64,000 nucleotides of DNA from NCBI GenBank assembly GCA_022559985.1, contig JAFJTR010000100.1, positions 40,638 through 104,637 of the forward strand. The letters run 5' to 3'. Positions 23,033-33,662 of the stretch are shown here, in pieces (position 1 is the stretch's first letter; each line of letters opens with the position of its first letter). A program made the translations under genes and the position numbers. This DNA comes from Parastagonospora avenae f. sp. tritici 18332-5 (lineage: Eukaryota; Ascomycota; Dothideomycetes; Pleosporales; Phaeosphaeriaceae). A model generated the notes under the pieces. That model was given only the letters and a program-made list of their open reading frames with translations. It made no database searches and was not told where the DNA came from.

Positions 23033-24189
23033 TTTGATCTGATCTGTAGACCTACACCTACATAGTAAACACTTCATAGAGCGCGGGTTGCGAACTCTTA
23101 AACCTGTTCACGAAATATAGTGTGTTCGTACCATCTCACAAACGATGAGCAAACGCTATGACTTGGTGGATCTCGGATCTCCACATGCAACGTGGAATGG
23201 TGGCGCGAGTTGGAGCAACCTCGGCGGAATGGAGTCAGCGAATCAACCGGATCGACCTGTGCCTGAGACTAGCCGAGGACCCTGCAGGACCCGACTTTTT
23301 GCGATTGTGCAGAAGTCTCTGCTGGAACTTGTTGAAGCAATTGCTCGCCAGGCCAGGCTGTACTGGCTGTCTGAGAAACAGTGGGGAACCATGGCAATTG
23401 CAGATCTCGATGCCTCGCAACCAGCTCCGTTCTGGTGGGCTGCTGTACGCTGAAAGCGGGCCGGTAGAAGCTTGGAACCTGTGGGCGCCGACCTCCAGGC
23501 GAGCCCATGGAGAGCGCAGGGAATCAGCACGCCATGATGGGTGCAAACTGGCGGTCTGTCTGCCGACAAATGCCCCAATTCTGCGCCAAGACGGCGGCTG
23601 CAAGTGATCTGCTGCAAAAATGTGCGCCCCAGACGATACACGGGGCGGCATATCGAGGCTAGGGGAGACATGCTGCGCACGCCTCAAGACCTCAAAGACT
23701 CGCCCACTGCGTTGCGAGCGCATTGTCTGCATGCGTACAGTGCGGTGGCGAGAATATGGGGACAGTGTACAGTAAGGCAGAAATGGCTGAGAGCAGCTAG
23801 CAGTGAATGCTCAGCTTTCTGTCTCGAACGCCTCCTAGCACACCCTAACCTTCCCGAGCAGGCGCTACCAGGCCAGGGTCCACCAAAATTCCCTCCACCG
23901 CCTGCACACGCATCGCTCTTAAATTCTGCAGTGTCCCGCCTGCTGTGCTCCTCAACCTCTCCTGCCTCCTGTGAAGCTTCCTCTCCCTCGTTCGTTCGAG
24001 AGTCCTTGAGCTTTGTCGTGCTGCAACGAAGCCAATCTTCGTTCCCACTATCAGCTCAACAACCGACCTACGTCCCAACAAGACCTCAGCACTGGGCCCC
24101 TCACCACTACTCCCTCAAGTGCCCCGAGGTTCCTGCCGCCTGCACTCAATTCTTCACTGCAATTGATCCTGCAAACCCATCTCACCACC
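23033..24189. promoter_or_regulatory. desaturase upstream region with pyrimidine-rich leader
   Basis: 1157 bp. From about 23850 to 24189 the plus strand is C/T-rich, as in leaders of highly expressed fungal genes, and directly precedes the desaturase ATG. ORFs on both strands between 23145 and 23760 have no recognisable features. Confidence 0.45.
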
Positions 24190-25674
24190 ATGGCCACCAC
24201 AACTGCCCGCGCTCAGGCGCCAGCCATGAAGAGGAACGTCACCACTGACTCCTCGCCCTCCACCCACGCCAACAACTCGCCGTTCGACTCGCCTACGGGT
24301 TCGGCTTCCAACACCTCGCTGTCGTCCCTCGACGAGAGCCCAGCTCAGTCCAAGAGCAACCGCGGTGTGCTTCTCGACACATACGGTAACGAGTTCGAGA
24401 TCCCAGACTACACCATCAAGCAGATCCGCGACGCCATCCCCAAGCACTGCTTCGAGCGCTCGGGTCTCCGTGGTCTCGGCTACGTTGCCCGTGACATCGC
24501 CTCACTTGCAGCCATCTTCTACGTCTTCCACAACTATGTCACACCCGAGACGATTCCCTCGACTCCTGTCCGCGCTGGTTTGTGGGCCGTCTACACCGTC
24601 ATCCAGGGCCTTTTCGGTACCGGCCTTTGGGTTCTCGCCCACGAGTGCGGCCACCAGTCCTTCTCCCCCTCCAAGGTGCTGAACGACACTGTTGGCTGGT
24701 TTTGCCACTCTGCCCTCCTCGTCCCATACTTCTCATGGAAGATCTCGCACGGCAAGCACCACAAGGCCACTGGCCACATGGAGCGCGACATGGTCTTCGT
24801 CCCCAAGACCCGTGAGGTCTATGCTTCGCGTATCGGAAAGATGATTCACGAGCTCGACGAGCTGACCGAGGAGACTCCCATCGCCACCCTTCTCCACAGC
24901 ATTGGTCAACAGCTCGCTGGATGGCCCCTGTACATTATCCTCAACGTTACCGGACACAACTACCACGAGCGCCAGGCCGAGGGCAAGGGCAAGGGCAAGC
25001 ACAACGGCCCCGGTGGCGGTGTCAACCACTTCTTCCCATCCAGCCCTCTGTATGAGCGCAAGGACGAGCATCTCATCCTGCTCAGTGACCTTGGTATCGC
25101 CATCACCCTCGGTGCTCTTACCTGGGTCGGCAAGAACTTCGGATTCGCCAACCTCTTCGTGTGGTACATCCTCCCCTACCTTTGGGTCAACCACTGGCTT
25201 GTTGCCATCACCTTCCTCCAGCACACCGACCCCACCCTGCCCCACTACGACGCTAACACCTGGACCTACACTCGTGGCGCCGCTGCCACTATCGACCGCG
25301 AATTCGGCTTCATCGGACGCGAGATCCTCCACGGCATTGTCGAGACTCACGTTCTCCACCACTACATCTCCACAATCCCCTTCTACCACGCCGATGAGGC
25401 GTCAGAGGCTATCAAGCCTGTCATGGGCAGGCACTACCGCTCGGACGTCGAGGGTGGTCCTATTGGCTTCTTGAAGGCCATGTGGAAGAGCGCTCGCTGG
25501 TGCCAGTGGGTCGAGCCAAGCGCAGACGCCGAGGGCGAGGGCAAGGGTGTGCTCTTCTTCCGCAACCACAACGGTCTCGGTGTACCTCCTCAGAAGCTCT
25601 CTGCTCCGGTGGCGAAGTCGACTGCTGGCCAGCGTGCGAAAATGGAGGTTGGCCCTGAGTCCGACAACGAGTAG
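24190..25674 (+). CDS. FAD2: oleate delta-12 fatty acid desaturase
   Basis: ER membrane enzyme converting oleoyl to linoleoyl chains. Single exon, 494 aa. The start MATTTARAQAP sits in CACCATGG; an in-frame ATG 59 codons upstream lies in the leader and is rejected. The three histidine boxes are HECGH (151-155), HGKHH (187-191) and HVLHH (387-391). Hydrophobic segments flank them (DIASLAAIFYVFHNY, AGLWAVYTVIQGLFGTGLWV, LFVWYILPYLWVNHWLVAITF). TGHNYHERQAEGKGKGKHNG is a soluble loop. Codon use is strongly biased to C-ending codons, hence long antisense shadow ORFs. Delta-12 rather than delta-15 specificity is inferred from overall similarity. Confidence 0.92.
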   Translation: MATTTARAQAPAMKRNVTTDSSPSTHANNSPFDSPTGSASNTSLSSLDESPAQSKSNRGVLLDTYGNEFEIPDYTIKQIRDAIPKHCFERSGLRGLGYVARDIASLAAIFYVFHNYVTPETIPSTPVRAGLWAVYTVIQGLFGTGLWVLAHECGHQSFSPSKVLNDTVGWFCHSALLVPYFSWKISHGKHHKATGHMERDMVFVPKTREVYASRIGKMIHELDELTEETPIATLLHSIGQQLAGWPLYIILNVTGHNYHERQAEGKGKGKHNGPGGGVNHFFPSSPLYERKDEHLILLSDLGIAITLGALTWVGKNFGFANLFVWYILPYLWVNHWLVAITFLQHTDPTLPHYDANTWTYTRGAAATIDREFGFIGREILHGIVETHVLHHYISTIPFYHADEASEAIKPVMGRHYRSDVEGGPIGFLKAMWKSARWCQWVEPSADAEGEGKGVLFFRNHNGLGVPPQKLSAPVAKSTAGQRAKMEVGPESDNE

Positions 25675-25864
25675 AGATTACGATACGATATTATGATTTG
25701 TAGCAGGACTCTTTGCAGTCTTTGGCGGCGTTCTGGTTCAGCTCATTGGAGCTTTCTTATTATCATTCTATTTCTCGGGTGCGGATTAGAGCGTAGACAA
25801 GGAGTGCACCGAGGATAATATGGCGGCCCTATGAAATGTAGTGAAGAGGCTTGTAGACCTTTTC

Positions 25865-25906
<42 letters not shown>
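25865..25906 (+). repeat. (GTA)14 microsatellite
   Basis: Fourteen uninterrupted GTA units about 190 bp downstream of the desaturase stop, probably in or near the 3' UTR. Likely length-polymorphic among isolates. Confidence 0.95.
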
Positions 25907-25907
<1 letters not shown>

Positions 25908-26360
25908 GATAGATGAGTAACAGACAATCGAAAGTCCATCAATCAACCGTTACATGTCAATTAATCCTTGCACCGTGCTGTGTCGTGACATGCGCGGACA
26001 TGCGCGAGGGGGAAGGTTCCCCGTAATTGCGCACGCGTTGCGTCAGCTCAGCTACCCTTCAGCACGTTTTAGTTCTTTAGTCAACCTCGAAGATGTAAAG
26101 CATGCACAGTATCATGTACCACGTCGATCTTAAAGAGGGCTCGATATCGTTGCAGACCTATGAGCAGCAAGCGGCGGCCACCCCAAGGTTTCGCGCTACG
26201 TGAGCAGCACGCCACAGTGTAGACATCATAGATCTTGAGCGGTGTCTGCAGCGTGTTCAAGTACCTGACAGAACGCTTGGAGTTTATATCTACGCCTCAC
26301 CAAGGCTAGTAGAGCCTGGGTATAGTCACCGGACTGAAGTCATCTGGATGGTCTGCGAAG

Positions 26361-26380
26361 GAGCTGTGTATAACTTCAGG
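26361..26380 (-). repeat. solo MITE-like end
   Basis: Reads CCTGAAGTTATACACAGCTC on the minus strand, matching the end motif of the family at 5882 (CCTGAAGCTATGCACAG). No partner end seen nearby. Confidence 0.35.
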
Positions 26381-26988
26381 AAGCAGTACACAAGCCTGCC
26401 ACTCAATATTGAGCGCGCAGTATCTTTTACACGTTCTGCCGGATCCATGTGTGCAAGGATCCAGGAAAAGATGTTGTGGTGACAAACTACAATCCGCAAT
26501 AGCATTCAGTCTTTGTGGCGGACAGACAGCTGACACACCACGGTGTTGGCACATAAAAAGGCATGGGTGAAAGGACAGCAAAGGGCCGTTGTCTGATCCC
26601 ATAGCCAGAGCGTACACACAGTTTTTGCCATGTCAAAAGGAATGTAGCGACGTTGGTAAGGAACAAGATATCATCAGAAAACCTCATCTGCTCCAGCTAC
26701 CTCGCACGGTGAGTCGTGCTCTAGGACGCGTAATAGACCGCAGCGAGGTAGATGTCCAAGCTGCAGAACAATAAATTGCGACCGAATGAGTGACTTGCGA
26801 GCGAGGGGACGGGTGCGCGATTCCTTAAGTAGAGAATTTCGTGGCGCGCACGGACACCATGTCAAGGTCGCTGCTGCCAATCATGCCTGCGCGGATGGGG
26901 CTTACCCAAAGCGCAAGAACATCGTTCCAACGTCAACGACCAGGTCGAGCTTCACAGTGCACCAACCCTCGCCACCTGAAGCTTCACC

Positions 26989-29441
26989 ATGCTGCGGCAA
27001 CACCTCGTCCGGTCGCTGAAGAGGCCTGCGCTGCGTGCAGGATTCAATGGCAGCCGGGCCTTTGCTGCGTCCGCCACACGGCCCGCAGAAATCGAACTCA
27101 CCATCGGTTTGTGCCACTGTCCATTGCTGATGAGGAAAGCTGCTAATCAGCATTACAGATGGAAAGAAGGTTCAGATTGAAGGTACGCGAGTCTCTGATG
27201 TACTAAGTAGGCTGCATATACGATTCTAACGCCCCAAACAGCCGGCGCCGCCCTTATCCAGGCCTGCGAAAAGGCCGGAGCTACCATCCCACGATACTGC
27301 TACCATGAGAAGTTGATGATCGCTGGAAGCTGTCGTATGTGTTTGGTGGAAGTGGAGCGGGCTCCCAAGCCGGTTGCGTCGTGCGCGTGGCCCGTCCAAC
27401 CCGGAATGGTGGTCAAGACAGACTCGCCTCTCGTGCACAAGGCGAGAGAAGGTGTCATGGAATTCCTCCTCGCCAACCATCCGCTCGACTGCCCTATCTG
27501 TGATCAGGGAGGAGAATGTGATCTTCAGGACCAGTCGATGCGATATGGTGGCGACCGTGGACGATTCCACGAGATCGAGGGCAAGCGTGCCGTGGAAGAT
27601 AAGAACGTTGGACCTCTCATCAAGGTAGGACGGCCAGCAAGCTCACAAGAAGCGGCATGCTGACTAGGCCAGACTTCCATGAACAGGTGTATCCACTGCA
27701 CACGATGCGTCCGCTTCTCCAACGACATCGCTGGCGCACCAGAATTCGGTTCCTTCGGCCGTGGCAACGACCTCGAAATCGGCACCTACATCGAGACCGC
27801 CCTCGACTCCGAGCTCTCCGGAAACGTCATCGATCTCTGCCCCGTCGGTGCCCTCACCTCGAAGCCCTACGCATTCAAGGCCCGTCCTTGGGAACTTTAC
27901 AAGACCGAGACCATCGACGTGCTTGACGGTCTAGGTTCGAATGTCCGTGTTGACTCCAGAGGTCTTCAGGTCATGCGCGTTGTTCCACGGCTGAACGAGG
28001 ACATCAACGAGGAATGGATTAACGATAAGACCCGTTTCGCCTGTGATGCGCTTAGCACACAGCGTCTAGTCAACCCGCTCATCCGGTCCGAAGGCTCCTT
28101 CCAGCCCGCCACTTGGGAGCAGGCACTTGTCGAGATCGGCAACGCCTACAAGAAGATCGCACCGAAAGGCAACGAATTCAAGGCTGTTGCTGGCCACCTC
28201 GTTGAGACGGAAACACTTGTCGCCATGAAGGACCTCGCCAATAGGCTGGGATCAGACAACTTGGCTCTTGACCAGCCCGGCGGTAGTAAACCCATTGCTC
28301 ACGGCATCGATGTCCGGTCCAACTACTCCTTCAACTCCAGACTCTACGGCGTGGAGGAGGCTGATGTTATCCTTCTCATCGGTACCAACCCTCGACATGA
28401 GGCTGCTGTACTCAACGCCCGCATCCGAAAGGGGTGGTTGAGGTCCGATCTCGAGATTGGCGTAGTTGGCGAGGACTTCGAGAGCACCTTTGAGTACACA
28501 AACCTCGGAAAGAATGCCAATGACCTGAAGACTGCCCTTGCTGGAGACTTTGCCAAGAAGTTGCAGTCGGCTAAAAAGCCCATGATCATTGTCGGAAGCG
28601 CCGTTGCCGAGCATCCCGATGCGAAGTCATTCTTCGAGCAGGTTGGCTCGTTCGTGGAGAAGCACAAGGCCACTTTCCATGCTGAAGATTGGAATGGTTA
28701 CAACATTCTCCAGCGAACAGCATCCCGAACTGGAGCATATGATGTTGGATTCACTGTGCCCTCGCCTGAGGTTGCTAACACGAAGGCCAAGTTTATTTGG
28801 CTGCTTGGTGCAGATGAGATTAACGAGGCCGACCTGCCCAAGGATGCCTTTATCGTTTACCAGGGCCACCACGGCGACCGAGGTGCACAATTTGCCGACG
28901 TCGTTCTCCCAGGTGCTGCGTACACCGAGAAGTCTGTCACATACGTCAACACCGAGGGCCGTGTACAAATGTCCCGCGCTGCTGTCGGCCTTCCCGGCGC
29001 TTCAAGGGAGGACTGGAAGATCATTCGTGCTGCTTCAGAATACTTCGGTGCTGAGTTACCTTATGACGATGTTGAAGCTCTCCGTGACCGCATGGAGGAG
29101 ATCTCTCCTGCGCTTCGGAGATACGACCTCGTCGAGCCTGTGTCACTGCCCGGCTTAAGCAAGGTGCAATTAGTCGACAACAACAAGGGCGCACAAGCAT
29201 CCGGTCAGGCTCTTGAGCTGCCAATCAAGAACTTCTTCTTCACAGACTCAATATCGAGAAAGTAAGTATCTCAATTGGAACAATTAACAGCTCATGCTAA
29301 CTATAATACAGCTCACCGACGATGGCACGTTGCTCAGCGGCGAAGGCGGAGAAGAACCCAAAGACAAACTTCATGGCCCCTGGTGAGCCCTACCCACAAG
29401 TGGGTTACGGTCCCGACGTAGCAGCAGCGGCGAACATATAA
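26989..29441 (+). CDS. nuo78: NADH-ubiquinone oxidoreductase 78-kDa subunit (NDUFS1)
   Basis: Largest peripheral-arm subunit of mitochondrial complex I. Exons: 26989-27106, 27159-27182 (24 nt), 27242-27624, 27673-29261, 29312-29441; 2244 nt, 747 aa, normal. The presequence MLRQHLVRSLKRPALRAG is mitochondrial. 2Fe-2S ligands are in CYHEKLMIAGSCRMC and ASCAWP; the His/Cys N5-type site is HPLDCPICDQGGECDLQ; the 4Fe-4S site is RCIHCTRCVRF plus DLCPVGALTSKPY. The molybdopterin-like fold follows (GSDNLALDQPGG, LIGTNPRHEAAVLNARIRK, GAQFADVVLPGAAYTEKS). The last exon gives NSPTMARCSAAKAEK and ends AAAANI. All introns are canonical; intron 1 uses GTTTGT. Confidence 0.96.
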
Positions 29442-30049
29442 GTTTGTTAAGAGGGGACATTGGCGAATCCTTGTATATAGCCCTGCGAAACCTTTCCTTG
29501 AATTCTGGCATGCAGTCCGCACCGAATGAGTGCACACAATTATCAGTATGTTTGTTCAATACCCCTTGCGCGATTTTATGTGCCAAGATAGCCGAATGCT
29601 ACACACGAAGTAGTAGCAAATGATGCAACAGGCGGCAACTCACTCAATGACCTGAATTTATACACAGGGTGTTGCCGTTATGTTCGAAGTCTGGCGATAC
29701 CCTTATAGCTTCCGGTTATCGGCTCAGCAGGACCCTATTCACATTGCGTCGTGGTGACAGTATCGCTAGCTCAAAGACCAAGCAAATAATCAAGCTGCAA
29801 ATACTGCCGTCAAGCTGTCAGCCAAGGCGCTAACATAATCTGGGGATCTCCAATCGTGCACTGCCTCTCACCACCTTTCTCAAACAATTCCCAGCCATTC
29901 CAAGCAAGAAGAATTCATTCTCAGCCTGGTAGAACTGTCCAATGATCGCGACTTCCCACACACGTCTTGTTTGCTTCGGAACAGGAAAAGTGACATAAGC
30001 TTGGCTTGCAGGACCATAAGCGTGCAGTCAGGAAAATCCCGCATCGATC
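29442..30049. other. intergenic with MITE-like copy, NHA1 promoter
   Basis: 608 bp between NUO78 stop and the antiporter start. Contains the repeat at 29645-29712. An overlapping ORF from 29971 runs in another frame into the antiporter exon and is not a gene. Confidence 0.5.
29645..29712. repeat. MITE-like inverted-repeat element
   Basis: Left end ATGACCTGAATTTATACACAGGG; right end CCCTTATAGCTTCCGGTTAT is its imperfect inverse. The right flank CGGCTCAGCAGGACCCTATT resembles CGGATCGGCTGCTGGCTATT beside the GLT1-intron copy, so both come from one longer ancestor. More decayed than the GLT1 copy, mainly by transitions. Confidence 0.65.
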
Positions 30050-31920
30050 ATGCCTACCCTCGCGATTACGAATTTCAACATTGTGTGCGCGACTTTGGGA
30101 GGCTTCATCACTGTCTTCGGACTCGTGTCATATCTCTTGAAAGAGAAGTTCTACCTCTCTGAAGCATGTAAGCAAATGTCTTCACCAGAAAGCTTATCTG
30201 TATATGCTAATCATGCACTAGTAATCTCGCTCGTTGCGGGATTCATCTTCTCGCCACATGCGACCAATTTTGTGCGTCCGGAGGAATATGCGCTGCAAGA
30301 GCCGGAGGTTTTAGAGGCTATCACGCTCTATTTCACACGTCTGGTTTTGGGTGTACAACTTGTTCTCGCAGGCGTGCAACTCCCGTCCAAGTACTTGAAG
30401 ACGGAATGGAAGAGTCTCGCTCTCCTGCTTGGACCAGGAATGACGGTGATGTGGATCGCTACTAGTCTACTGGTCTTTGCATTCGTCCCGCATATCAATT
30501 TCTTACAAGCTCTTGCGGTCGGCGCATGTGTCACGCCTACGGACCCTGTGCTGTCAAATTCGATTGTGAAAGGCAAGTTTGCAGATAAGAATATCCCAAA
30601 AGAGTTGCAGAAGATCGTTATTGCCGAATCGGGTGCGAATGATGGCCTAGGATACCCATTCTTGTTCCTGCCGCTGTATCTGATCATGCATATTGGACAC
30701 GGTGGACAAGGCTCGGAAGATAGTGTCAAGACCGCAATAGGCTTGTGGTTTGGAGAAACATGGGGATACACTATCATTCTGAGTGTGGTATACGGTGCGG
30801 CAGTCGGGTGGATCGCGAAGGAACTCCTGCATTGGGCCGAGGAGAGGAAATATGTTGATCGTGAGAGCTTTTTGGTGTTTGCAATCACGCTGGCTGTAAG
30901 TGACGAAAAACCTGTCGAAGAAATGATACTGATACTATGCAGCTATTTATCGTCGGTACTGTTGGGATGATTGGCAGCGACGATGTGCTTGCGTGCTTCA
31001 TCGCTGGCAACACCTTCACGTGGGACGATTGGTTTCGGCTGGAGACGATGGATGACTCTTTCCAGCCCACTATCGACATGCTTCTCAACGTAACCATTTT
31101 CATTTGGTTCGGTGCCGTCTGCCCGTGGGCTGAGTTCGCCCACAATAACGTCATTCCTATCTACCGTCTGGTCTTCCTCGGCATTCTGGTACTGCTGCTT
31201 CGACGGCCACCGATTGTTTACGCTATGCACAGATACATTCCTCAAATCGAGCAGAAGCGACAGGCTCTTTTCGTGGGCTTCTTTGGCCCGATCGGAGTCA
31301 GTGCAATTTTCTACCTCTACGTCAGCCTAGAGTTCCTGAGGAAGATCAAGGTGGATGGAGAGATCAGAGAGGACGCGCAATATCTGATTGAGGTGATGAA
31401 TGTGGTAATTTGGTTTCTTTGCATCTGCTCTATCGTAAGTCAACAAAAGCCATATCTTGACCAAGTCTGACACTCTGTACAGGTCGTCCATGGCCTCAGC
31501 ATCCCGATGGCTAAACTCGGCTTCATCATCCCAAGGACACTATCCAATGCCCTATCCATCGCACGCAGTGAAGAAGACGACCCCGTCCCTTTTCACATCT
31601 CAGGACGAAACGAAGACTCGGATGCAGAAGCCAGACTCCGCAGACGCACGGGAGGACTGCGTAGCGGAGATACGCTACCTCAGCGTGTGGTGCGCATCGG
31701 GCGGTCAATCATCCCCTCAGGCCATGGTTCGCGAAGTACTTCCAGCGCAACTTCTCAAGCTCCCACACCAGCTCCTCTATCGGCAGCTGCAACTCAGGCT
31801 CGAGATGATCAAGAGCCTACAAGGCGCAAGGTGGTGAATGATGAGCCGCGTAGTTCTCAGGAGATACAGAGGACAATTCGCTTCGCACATCAGCAGCCGC
31901 CTGTTGCAGGCAAGGACTAA
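30050..31920 (+). CDS. NHA1: Na+(K+)/H+ antiporter, NHA1/CPA1 type
   Basis: Plasma-membrane alkali-cation/proton exchanger. Exons: 30050-30167, 30222-30895, 30943-31434, 31483-31920; 1722 nt, 573 aa. The hydrophobic core has about 12 membrane segments. Family motifs are EEYALQEPEVLEAITLYF, VLAGVQLPSKYL, GACVTPTDPVLSNSIVKG, the ion-site segment ESGANDGLGYPF, and GSDDVLACFIAGNTFTWDDWF. The cytosolic tail from FIIPRTLSNALS is Arg/Ser-rich and only about 140 residues, short compared with the several-hundred-residue tail of yeast Nha1 but common in filamentous fungi. Start MPTLAITNFNIVCATLGG is the first ATG of the frame. Confidence 0.92.
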
Positions 31921-32153
31921 CAGTCTGTAGTCAATGCAACTTACTGCCGTTGATCGACACATAGCGGCATTGCAAATATTTTTGGGGCATTGGAAGGGCG
32001 AGCTGTGGAATTGTGGTTGCTATATTGATGCCTAAGCTAGTAGGATGTAGTCATGGGTAGGTTAATTTGATATGAAATGAATCTAAAAGTAGATCATCAT
32101 GCTTTATTTGGGTTTCTATCGAGACGCCTTCCATGTATTCAACCGCAACTCTT
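31921..32153. terminator. convergent 3' ends of NHA1 and EMC7
   Basis: 233 bp between two converging genes; AT-rich, no gene. Assumed to hold both polyadenylation regions. Confidence 0.45.
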
Positions 32154-32977
32154 CTAACGTAGCTTCGCCTGACCCTCCTGCTTTGGCGCGCGAGCAGTGC
32201 TTGCGCTGCCAGAGTCGGTCTTGCCAGCCATCCAAGACGCGAGATCGAAGTTCTGGAGCTGCTGGGCAGTGTTCGTGGTACCTGATCCGAGGACACCGTT
32301 CTTCTGCATCTCCTCGAATTCCTGCTTCATTTCCGGGTCCACTACATGAATGTCAGTCCTGCGTGTAACTCGCGTGCGTCGTGAAACTTACTGTTCTCCA
32401 TGAGCTTGGGCATTCCAAACATCAGACCCATAGAAACGACCGCCATGAGAATCATGGGGTTCTTCAAGAAGGACAATGGCGAGACTGTACTCGTTAGCAC
32501 CGTCCAAATATCACCTGCTCCGTATGAAGACTCACATCCACCACGCTCTTGGTAGTAGTACTTCGTCCCAACCACCCTGGCCTCAACCACCAGTCCATTC
32601 CCACCTTCACCCCTGCTCTCACCCTTATTATCCCACTCATTCCCCAAGAACGTCTGCCACGCCTTCACAACCTCTTTCTTCTCCCCGCTGCCCTCAACGG
32701 CCTCCTCGAGGCTGACATCGATGCGCAGCGGCTCGAAGATGTAATCGCGGCAATGCACGGTCGCGAGATACGAGCCCTCGCTGACATTGGCGAAATTAAA
32801 CGTGTTGGAGCGCGTGAGGTAGGCGTCGAGAGGTTCGCCGCTGGATTGCAGGGTTGCGTGCGTTGTGGATGGGAGGGTTGAGGGGTTTAGAAGCCCGGTG
32901 GTGGGAACTTGGAGGAGGAAGCGGGCGGCAGATGCGCTGGTTGCCAGGGAGGCGAGAGTTGCTATTGAAAGCTGCAT
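32154..32977 (-). CDS. EMC7: ER membrane protein complex subunit 7
   Basis: Subunit of the EMC insertase (yeast Sop4). Exons: 32536-32977, 32392-32484, 32154-32341; 723 nt, 240 aa. Signal peptide MQLSIATLASLATSASA, then the lumenal beta-sandwich (FLLQVPTTGLLNPSTLP, SNTFNFANVSEGSYLATVHCRDYIFEPLRIDV, VVGTKYYYQERGG). The exon join gives FSPLSFLKNPM, followed by the membrane segment ILMAVVSMGLMFGMPKLMEN and the conserved cytosolic MDPEMKQEFEEMQ. Tail is Gln/Ser-rich, ending AKLR. Upstream in-frame ATG at 33094 would bury the signal peptide and is rejected. Confidence 0.9.
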
Positions 32978-33662
32978 TGTGGAGTTGTGCGCAATTGTCT
33001 GGGAAAGTTGATGTGGAGGGTTGCGCGGTTGCGATGGTTCATGATCCGCTTCGTCATTCGGAGAAAGGTAACACCGAGATGTTCGGCTTAACACTACAAA
33101 CCATCTATGCTAATTTTGTCCTTGACTGCAGTCTTTTACTTCTGTTTGTTTTATAGATATGTGCTCATTTGCGTCACTTTACGCTACGCAGCCATGAGTC
33201 GCTGGAGAAGGTCATTTGGGCGCAGGCGACGAGATCGTCTTTTGTCATCTCACATACCCAACGGAACATCATGACAAAATCCGCGGGACATGACCATCAA
33301 ATTGTTAATTGTGGTTGAATTACTTCTCCAGGTAATAGCCAGGGGGATATGGGATACTTACTCAATGCCTAGGTGGTGTACAATTCCAGAGTGTTCTACA
33401 ATGCCTGCATGGGCGTGGTACGTATAGATCACTATAAAAGACGCGCATACGTATTCGGGAAACAGCTTTGACAGATACTTCGTTTCAAATTGCGAGATGG
33501 AGGTTGCTATTGTATGTACAGCCACGTATCAAAGCACCGCCACACAGCCACGGCGGTTAGGCCCCTGTCCGAGTCCTTCAGCCTGACCGGTATGCCAACT
33601 TCTTGCATATATGAGCCAAATGCGATCATGATCTTGTGCGATACCAAAGTATCACCGCAGAT
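32978..33662. promoter_or_regulatory. divergent promoter region (EMC7 / LRR gene)
   Basis: 685 bp between divergent starts. No repeat or gene recognised. CACTATAAAAGA at 33430-33441 is a possible TATA-like element for the plus-strand gene, about 220 bp upstream of its ATG. Confidence 0.35.

Larger units (their letters stand above)
25675..26988. other. intergenic between desaturase and complex I gene
   Basis: 1314 bp holding the desaturase 3' end, a GTA microsatellite, a half MITE motif near 26361 and the NUO78 promoter. ORFs at 26306-26687 on the minus strand show no domain and are not called. Confidence 0.5.

Noticed and set aside
23235..23732. Overlapping ORFs of 145-165 codons between the Nudix and desaturase genes
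   Set aside because: Several frames open at once on both strands with no recognisable protein features.
24733..25389. 218-codon minus-strand ORF opposite the desaturase
   Set aside because: Codon-bias shadow of a highly biased gene; low-complexity Val/Glu/Asp content and no family features.
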